A stretch of 5,474 bases of DNA from an uncultured Bacteroidales bacterium. Lineage in GTDB: Bacteria > Bacteroidota > Bacteroidia > Bacteroidales > UBA932. The notes below the pieces were generated by a model. The model was not told where the DNA came from and did not search any database. It was given only the letters and a program-made list of their open reading frames with translations. The stretch is taken from positions 1 to 5,474 of the forward strand of contig CAMJJO010000120.1 in the NCBI GenBank assembly GCA_946406095.1, given 5' to 3'. Positions 4,814 to 5,474 of this stretch are shown in pieces. The position numbers and the translations under genes were made by a program. Within the stretch, counting starts at the first letter, position 1. Each line of letters starts with the position of its first letter.

Positions 4814-5265
4814 TGAGAGTCGTCATTCAAAGGGTATCCTCCGCCTCCGTCACGATTGACGGGGCCGTCCGGTCGCAGATCGGGCCGGGGCTGCTGGTGC
4901 TGCTTGGCGTGGGCCAAGATGACGATACCGCCGATATCGATTATCTGGTAAAGAAGACCGCCGGGCTTCGCATCTTCGACGATGAGAACGGCGTGATGAA
5001 CCGCAGCGTGGTGGATATTGAGGGAGATGTTCTTGTGGTAAGCCAGTTCACCCTGATGGCATCCACCAAAAAAGGCAACCGGCCGTCTTACATCGAGGCA
5101 GCCGGCCACGAAAAGGCCATCCCCCTGTATGAAGAGTTCTGCCGCAGGATGTCCGCCGCGATCGGCAAACCAGTCGGCACCGGCGAATTCGGCGCCGACA
5201 TGAAAGTCGCCCTGGTCAACGACGGCCCCGTGACCATCTGCATAGACTCAGCGACTATCAAATAA
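4813..5265 (+). CDS. dtd: D-aminoacyl-tRNA deacylase
   Basis: Dtd hydrolyses the ester bond of D-aminoacyl-tRNAs, and of glycine wrongly attached to tRNA-Ala, so that these residues do not enter protein. The 150 residues are the normal family length and the start MRVVIQRVSSASVTIDG is typical. The catalytic-site segment SQFTL is at 77-81, GNRPSYIEAA at 88-97, GEFGADMKV at 124-132, and the Gly-cisPro motif NDGPV at 136-140, which gives chiral proofreading. It acts in the cytosol as a homodimer. The ATG at 4813 overlaps the TGA of the lipoprotein gene (TGATG), which points to translational coupling. No Shine-Dalgarno is seen. The enzyme is a housekeeping type with no evident link to its operon partners. 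No clear terminator is visible in the 14 bp before the convergent gene. Confidence 0.97.
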   Translation: MRVVIQRVSSASVTIDGAVRSQIGPGLLVLLGVGQDDDTADIDYLVKKTAGLRIFDDENGVMNRSVVDIEGDVLVVSQFTLMASTKKGNRPSYIEAAGHEKAIPLYEEFCRRMSAAIGKPVGTGEFGADMKVALVNDGPVTICIDSATIK

Positions 5266-5279
5266 GAGAGGCCGGCTTG

Positions 5280-5468
5280 CTACTTCTGGTAGCCGTCCTT
5301 GGTAATAATGGGCTTGCCGTCTGCGTCGAGCAGCGGGGTGAGGCCGCCGCCGTAGCCGCGGCAGACGAACAGGTAGTTCACGCCTGTTTCTTTGTCAACA
5401 ATGACGATGGCGTCGGTCATGAAGGAGACGCCTTCCTTTTCTTTGATGTCGAATCTGTCTTTTGCCAT
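5280..5468 (-). CDS. DUF6440-like small protein, 62 residues
   Basis: This is a small conserved protein of unknown function. The core from VIVDKETGVNYLF through GYGGGLTPLLDADGKP matches what I recall of the DUF6440 family: a beta-strand pair ending in a GG-LTPLLD turn and DGKP. It is charged at the N-terminus (MAKDRFDIKEKEG) and has no signal peptide or membrane helix, so it is probably cytosolic. The ATG at 5468 gives the expected length; only six bases upstream are visible, so promoter and neighbours are unknown. The TAG stop lies 14 bp from the dtd stop in a convergent arrangement. The family call rests on memory of the motif. Confidence 0.8.
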   Translation of the reverse strand: MAKDRFDIKEKEGVSFMTDAIVIVDKETGVNYLFVCRGYGGGLTPLLDADGKPIITKDGYQK

Positions 5469-5474
5469 AATATT

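Noticed and set aside
5266..5279. Bidirectional terminator between dtd and the DUF6440-like gene
   Set aside because: The 14-bp gap has only a short GCCGGC palindrome and no T-tract.

Overview
The window reads as a Bacteroidales-type (phylum Bacteroidota) chromosome segment. The reasons are: promoter-like TAnnTTTG -7 boxes (TATATTTG at 1040-1047 and 2827-2834), no Shine-Dalgarno sequences ahead of confident genes, a lipoprotein with a short Bacteroidota-style signal, and the gene families present. The genus cannot be fixed from the sequence alone.

Layout. Positions 1-1032 (minus) hold an accessory gene for a RhuM-type protein with a C-terminal Doc-like Fic domain. Positions 1033-2017 are a low-density accessory stretch. 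It contains a possible 78-codon ORF (plus) behind a good promoter match and perhaps frameshifted, a 74-codon ORF (minus) of unknown function, AT-rich DNA, and a three-unit palindromic tandem array at 1757-1895. From 2018 onward the DNA is more GC-rich and packed with ordinary chromosomal genes. These are a TerB-DnaJ co-chaperone (minus), then divergently a tight plus-strand cluster of a DnaQ-like exonuclease, a PA14-metallophosphoesterase lipoprotein and the D-aminoacyl-tRNA deacylase dtd. A small DUF6440-like gene (minus) converges on dtd.

How the genes work together. The three plus-strand genes are spaced by 3 nt and by a 1-nt TGATG overlap, so they are probably one transcript starting just before 2855. 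Their products (nucleic-acid 3' exonuclease, surface or periplasmic phosphoesterase, tRNA proofreading) have no obvious shared pathway. The RhuM-Fic gene and the stretch to its right look like acquired cargo beside this conserved block.

The most unusual signal is the array at 1757-1895. It has three 34-35 bp palindromes at a 52-53 bp period. The middle copy differs from the outer two in both arms at once, so base pairing is kept. It does not fit a CRISPR, a simple terminator or an IS end that I can name.
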